From positions 1 to 64,000 of the forward strand of contig CAZIEW010000009.1 in assembly GCA_964538515.1 (NCBI GenBank): DNA of 64,000 bases. The letters run 5' to 3'. The notes beneath the pieces are model-generated. The model was not told the DNA's origin. It did not search any database and saw only the letters and a list, made by a program, of their open reading frames with translations. The translations under genes were made by a program, and so were the position numbers. Each line of letters starts with the position of its first letter. Position 1 is the first letter of the stretch. Below, piece by piece: positions 60,211 through 64,000 of this stretch. The DNA comes from CALBZH01 sp964538515 (GTDB lineage: Bacteria; Desulfobacterota; Syntrophobacteria; Syntrophobacterales; Syntrophobacteraceae).

Positions 60211-61395
60211 TCAGGAGGCGTCAATCTTGGCCAGCAGATCGGCGGCCCTCTTGAAGCTGGGATCGAGCCGAAGTGCTTCTTTGAAGGACTTCCGTGCCTT
60301 CTCCTTTTCCTGCCGGTTGAGCTGCAGGACTCCCAGATTGTAATGGATCGCTGCGTTGTGCGGGTGACTCTTCAACGCCATGGAGTAGAATCGCTCCGCG
60401 TCGGCCAGCTTCCCCTGGCGACGCAGAGCGATTCCGAGCCGATTGTAGGTTTCAACTTGATTGGGATTGTCTTTCAGGACTTTGACGAAAAGCTCCTCCG
60501 CTTCATTGAAGCATTCGGCCTCCATGTAAGCCTCCGCGATCTTGAGAAGGTAGGTCTCTTTCTCATCTTGAGGAGTGATTTTGGCAGCTTTTTCCAAACA
60601 GGCTTTTCCATCATCCTCCCGACCCGCCTGAAACAGCAGTCGTCCTAGCCCAATCTTCCGATCCACCTCCAGGGGACTCAGCCGGTCCGCGACTTCAAGC
60701 AGGTTGATCGCCTCTTTCTTGTCTCCGAGCTTGAGCTTCAGCGCCGCATAGTTCTTGTACGCCGGAAGGAAGATATCGGACTTGCCGATAGCTCGCTGGA
60801 AACAAAGCTCCGCCTGCTCGGGCTGGTTGAGATGAAGCAGGCACTCTCCCTTGAGATTCAGCCACTTGGGCTTCAGGTCGGGGAGCTTCCCTTCCAGGAT
60901 GCCGATCTTTTCCAGCGTCTCAGCCCAATAGCCCTGCTCCTTCAGCTTTTCGATCTCCCTGAAAAGGACCTCTTCGGGATCTTGGTATTTCGCAAAGATG
61001 GCATCCACACGCTTCTTCAGCTCGGTATAGGAAAACGGCTTGACCAGATAGTCGTATGCACCCCATTCTGCCGTGAGCGCAACCACATCCTGGATGGATT
61101 CACCGGAGATGATCAGAAAAGGCACATCGCGCAGGTCGATTCGACTACGACATCTCCGAAGCAACCTGCCTCCATCCAGACGGGGCATGTTCACATCGGT
61201 GATGACCAGGTGGAAGGACTGGACCTGCATCTTCTCCCAAGCTTCCTCACCGTCGATCGCTTCCTCGATCGCTTCGAAGTAGCGCATCTGATAGAGCATC
61301 TTTCTGAGGATGCTCCTCATGGAAGGGTGATCATCAACCGCGAGAACCTTCAGTGAGTGCTCCGCAATTCTCCCCACAGGCGCCTCTTTCTTCAC
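60211..61395 (-). CDS. Response regulator with TPR output (394 aa)
   Basis: CheY-like receiver (residues ~15-135): AVDDHPS acidic pocket, phosphoacceptor Asp67 in VITDVNMPRLDG and KPFSYTEL with conserved Lys119. The remaining ~250 residues are tandem tetratricopeptide repeats (GYWAETLEKIGILEGKLPD ... AAIHYNLGVLQLNRQEKEKA), a protein-interaction scaffold. No DNA-binding domain. Phosphorylation presumably alters TPR partner binding. No kinase is adjacent. Starts 23 bp downstream of rmuC on the same strand. Confidence 0.9.
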   Translation of the reverse strand: MKKEAPVGRIAEHSLKVLAVDDHPSMRSILRKMLYQMRYFEAIEEAIDGEEAWEKMQVQSFHLVITDVNMPRLDGGRLLRRCRSRIDLRDVPFLIISGESIQDVVALTAEWGAYDYLVKPFSYTELKKRVDAIFAKYQDPEEVLFREIEKLKEQGYWAETLEKIGILEGKLPDLKPKWLNLKGECLLHLNQPEQAELCFQRAIGKSDIFLPAYKNYAALKLKLGDKKEAINLLEVADRLSPLEVDRKIGLGRLLFQAGREDDGKACLEKAAKITPQDEKETYLLKIAEAYMEAECFNEAEELFVKVLKDNPNQVETYNRLGIALRRQGKLADAERFYSMALKSHPHNAAIHYNLGVLQLNRQEKEKARKSFKEALRLDPSFKRAADLLAKIDAS

Positions 61396-61418
61396 CGTTC
61401 CTGACTCAAGACCATCAG

Positions 61419-62972
61419 TCAGCCTATTGCCCCATCCGTGTCGTCCCTTATGTCAGAATGCCGCACCCTCTTGTCAATGACCTCCAGGGGCTCGATTTCC
61501 GTCCCGTTGGTCGCACCAAGCTCCTTGAATCGGCGCGCCGCGACCAGCACACGGCCTTCAAGGGAGCCCACAGCTCGATTGTAGGACTCGACGGCGCGCT
61601 CAAGCCCCTTTCTGACATCATGAAAATGAGCCGCTAGAGAGCGAATGCGATCATAAAGCAGTCTCCCCAGATCACTGATGGCTGCCGCGTTTTCAGCGAT
61701 TTTCTCCTGTTTCCAGCCATAGGCAACGGCTCTCAAAAGCGCAATCAAAGTCGTTGGTGTCGCCAGAATAACACGGCGCTCGACGCCGTACTCGATCAAT
61801 GCGGGATCCTGTTCCAGAGCGGCACCGAAAAAGGGCTCACCCGGCAAGAACAGAACCGCAAACTCGGGCGCGGGCTGGAACTGGTCCCAGTAGGCCTTGC
61901 TCCCAAGCATGGTCAGGTGCGAGCGGAGGTGCCGTGCGTGCTCCTGGAGGCAGGCGGTCCGCCGGACGTCCTCGGTTGCCTGGGTTGCCTCCAGGTAAGC
62001 CTGAAGCGGTGCCTTGGCATCCACGATGACGTTCCGTCCGTTGGGAAGCCGAATGACCATATCCGGGCGCAAGCGACCCGCCTCACCAGCCACGGATTCC
62101 TGCTGCACAAAGTCGCAATACTCGACCATTCCTGCGATTTCCACCACGCGCTTCAGCTGGATTTCGCCCCACCGCCCCCGTACAGTCGGTGTCCTGAGGG
62201 CCTGTACCAGATTGGTGGTCTCCCGCTGCAGCAGCGACTGTGTTTGTGCGAGGGACTGAATCTGCTCCGTCAGACTCACATAGGCGCTAGCCCTAACCGC
62301 TTCGATCTCTTGAATGCGCCCGGAGACCTTCTCGAGGGCCTCTTGAACAGGTCTGACCAGATCCCCAATGGAACGCTGTCTGACTTCCAGATCGTGCTGA
62401 GCTCCCTGCTGATATCGATCGAGCGATGCGCGGGCCAGCTCAAGAAACGCCTGGTTGCTTTCCCGAAGCACTTCTCCGGAAAGCGCCCTGAAAGCATCGG
62501 AAAAATGCGCCTTCGCCTCGCCCAGCAAGGCGACCTTCTCCTGGATGGCCAGCTTCTCGCCCTCCAGCCGGGTTTCCATCTCCGTCAGACGTGTCACCAA
62601 AGTGGTGTTCTCGCGCTGCCGACGCGAGAGCTCCTCTTCCTTTGCCGCGAGCAACGCCATGAGCTCCGGAATGCGAAGATTCTTTTCCTCCGCGGCAGCC
62701 TTCTTCTCGGTGCAAGCCTGGTATTCTTCACGCACCCGCTTCTCCTCGGTCTGCGTAAGCTCCAGGATCCGATTGAGCTCCTGCATCTGCTGCTCCTTGG
62801 CATTCAGACGCTCGCTGAGCGCCGTTCGCTCCACCTCCCATTCCCCCTGCAGCACGTCGTAGGTACGGCGCACACGCAGCAGGAAGAAAACCGACGTGAT
62901 GAGAGCCCCCAACAGCAGACCGGCCGCGGTGAAGGCAAGAGCAAGGAGCCAGTGGTCAGAAATCCCTTCCAT
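61419..62972 (-). CDS. rmuC: DNA recombination protein RmuC (517 aa)
   Basis: N-terminal membrane helix (WLLALAFTAAGLLLGALITSV), long coiled-coil (~45-190) and the conserved RmuC nuclease-like domain: TPTVRGRWGEIQLKRVVEIAGM, RPDMVIRLPNGRNVIVDAKAPL, YLEATQATEDVRR, FVLF-type AVLFLPGEPFF and ILATPTTLIALLRAVAYGW. RmuC limits inversion/recombination at inverted repeats; the exact mechanism is unclear. AAGGACC precedes the ATG. Confidence 0.94.
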   Translation of the reverse strand: MEGISDHWLLALAFTAAGLLLGALITSVFFLLRVRRTYDVLQGEWEVERTALSERLNAKEQQMQELNRILELTQTEEKRVREEYQACTEKKAAAEEKNLRIPELMALLAAKEEELSRRQRENTTLVTRLTEMETRLEGEKLAIQEKVALLGEAKAHFSDAFRALSGEVLRESNQAFLELARASLDRYQQGAQHDLEVRQRSIGDLVRPVQEALEKVSGRIQEIEAVRASAYVSLTEQIQSLAQTQSLLQRETTNLVQALRTPTVRGRWGEIQLKRVVEIAGMVEYCDFVQQESVAGEAGRLRPDMVIRLPNGRNVIVDAKAPLQAYLEATQATEDVRRTACLQEHARHLRSHLTMLGSKAYWDQFQPAPEFAVLFLPGEPFFGAALEQDPALIEYGVERRVILATPTTLIALLRAVAYGWKQEKIAENAAAISDLGRLLYDRIRSLAAHFHDVRKGLERAVESYNRAVGSLEGRVLVAARRFKELGATNGTEIEPLEVIDKRVRHSDIRDDTDGAIG

Positions 62973-63115
62973 CCGGTCCTTTCTGATTGCTCAAGGACGA
63001 GGATCTTCGTTAAACTGCAGTCCAAGGAGAAAGCCGATTGTCGCTTCCACCCTAACAGAATCTTTTGTAATCCAGTATCTTAAAAGTTGACGCGAGGCAA
63101 GTGGAGCACGTGGTG

Positions 63116-64000
63116 ATGTGCCAGAAGCCGTCTTCGCACCCTTCCCGCTCCACTCCCTGCGTGGAGCTCGACGTTCTCTGCGTTGGGCACGCGGCCTTCG
63201 ACATCGCTCTGACCGTCGAGCGACATCCGGGGCCGGATGAGAAATGCGCAGCCACTGCCATCCTGTTCTCTGGCGGCGGACCGGCGGCAAATGGCTCCGT
63301 GGCCGTCGCGAGGCTTGGCGGTCGCAGCGCATTCCTCGGCTACCTCTCCACTGACCCGTTTGGTGAAAGACACATGGAGGAGCTCGTCCGGGAATCCGTG
63401 CAAGTGGAATGGATCGTCAGGGGCCCTTATCCCAGCCCAATCTCCATGATTCTCGTGAAACCCGATGGATCCAGAACCGTCGTCAACCACAAGGCCCAAA
63501 CCCCGTCGCTCAAACCCGGTCAAGTGTGCCTCTCGACCTGCCGCCCCAAAGTTGTTCTGCTCGATGGGCACGAGCCGGATATTGCGCCATGCATCTTGAA
63601 GCATGCATCGAAGGTGGGGGCAAAGACCGTACTGGACGCCGGGTCAGTCCACCGAGGCACTGTGGAGCTCCTGGCGCAGGCAAGCTTTGTGATTGCATCG
63701 GAGCGTTTCGCACTTGATTTCGCAAAGGTCGAGGATCCCGTTGTGGGGCTCGAGCACCTGAGCCGCCACACCGCGTGGGCGGCGGTCACGTTGGGAGACG
63801 AAGGAGTCGCCTGGTGTGACGGGTCCACCGTGCGGCAGCTCAGCGCCCATCCGGTCCGGACTGTGGATACAACCGGGGCGGGAGATGTCTTTCATGGTGC
63901 CTTTGCCCTCGAGATTGCGCGCGGGGCGTCGGCTGAGCGGGCTTTACACTTCGCCAACGCAGCGGCCGCCTTGGCCTGTACCCGGCTCGGCGCCCGGGCG
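63116..64000 (+). CDS. PfkB/ribokinase-family sugar kinase, 3' end cut by window edge
   Basis: Open to the last base without a stop. VLCVGHAAFDIAL, FSGGGPAANGSVAVARLGG and LGYLSTDPFGERHMEELV form the N-terminal substrate lid and fold of ribokinase-like enzymes. VRTVDTTGAGDVFHGAFALE is the C-terminal PfkB signature with the catalytic Asp and anion hole. It resembles the sulfofructose/ketohexokinase-type branch in layout, but the substrate cannot be assigned. ATG 63116 follows two GTG codons that are also possible starts (GGAG lies ~11 nt upstream of the ATG). Divergent from rmuC. About 25-35 residues are probably missing at the end. Confidence 0.9.
   Translation, partial: MCQKPSSHPSRSTPCVELDVLCVGHAAFDIALTVERHPGPDEKCAATAILFSGGGPAANGSVAVARLGGRSAFLGYLSTDPFGERHMEELVRESVQVEWIVRGPYPSPISMILVKPDGSRTVVNHKAQTPSLKPGQVCLSTCRPKVVLLDGHEPDIAPCILKHASKVGAKTVLDAGSVHRGTVELLAQASFVIASERFALDFAKVEDPVVGLEHLSRHTAWAAVTLGDEGVAWCDGSTVRQLSAHPVRTVDTTGAGDVFHGAFALEIARGASAERALHFANAAAALACTRLGARA

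Noticed and set aside
1..64000. CRISPR array, prophage or integrative element
   Set aside because: No regularly spaced repeats, integrase, phage structural genes or att-like duplications were seen; the tRNA-Val 3' end is not repeated nearby.

Overview
The window looks like chromosome from a sulfate-reducing deltaproteobacterium (Desulfobacterota), most likely a Syntrophobacterales/Syntrophobacteraceae-type organism. The evidence is a complete dissimilatory sulfate-activation cluster (sat, aprB, aprA, qmoA, qmoB), CoA-dependent fatty/organic-acid genes, PAS-rich two-component systems, and a housekeeping block in proteobacterial order (thrS-infC-rpmI-rplT-pheS-pheT). Base composition is GC-rich. 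No rRNA, CRISPR array, prophage or intact insertion sequence was seen.

Layout. 1-11.5 kb is an accessory, decaying region. Intact genes for a metallophosphoesterase (cut by the window edge), an aldo/keto reductase, a secreted alpha/beta hydrolase, an AraC regulator, a FIST-PAS-SpoIIE phosphatase and a gamma-glutamyltransferase are interleaved with at least four gene remnants (SDR, IS3-type transposase, FMN-reductase/PP2C chimera, cupin). 11.8-16.3 kb holds a secreted protein, exonuclease III and a large multi-PAS histidine kinase. 16.4-19.2 kb (minus) is a pair of class III CoA-transferases, one apparently lacking the catalytic Asp. 20.0-32.0 kb (minus) is the sulfate-reduction cluster: sat - aprBA - two YkgJ-family genes - qmoAB - a soluble HdrC/HdrB fusion in the place of qmoC - a third YkgJ gene. 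32.4-37.1 kb (plus) has a K+ channel with RCK domains, then thiolase, crotonase and acyl-CoA dehydrogenase. 37.3-39.3 kb (minus) has ribosomal protein S21, MiaB and a DUF4911 protein. 39.4-46.8 kb (plus) has a FlgT-like secreted protein, a CDP-alcohol phosphatidyltransferase, and a histidine kinase / NtrC-type regulator / hybrid kinase triad. 46.9-54.4 kb has tRNA-Val and the thrS-to-pheT translation block. 54.4-60.2 kb has a PilZ-like protein, MntP and purL-purQ-purN. 60.2-64 kb has a TPR response regulator, RmuC and a PfkB-type kinase that runs off the window.

How the genes work together. Sat makes APS, AprBA reduces it to sulfite, and QmoAB plus the HdrCB protein presumably deliver electrons. 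The sat and qmoA promoters are both readable, and each carries an 18-bp TTGTG...CAA imperfect palindrome resembling the Rex (NADH/NAD+ sensor) site, suggesting shared redox control. The three YkgJ proteins share an eight-cysteine pattern and lie only in this cluster, so they are candidate accessory factors for it.

A dispersed ~95-107-bp element with terminal inverted repeats (a MITE) occurs three times. Two copies sit exactly in the TA of a TAA stop codon and convert it to TAG, so each insertion was neutral to its gene. This element, the qmoC-less Qmo locus with its YkgJ satellites, and the shared operator are the most interesting observations here.
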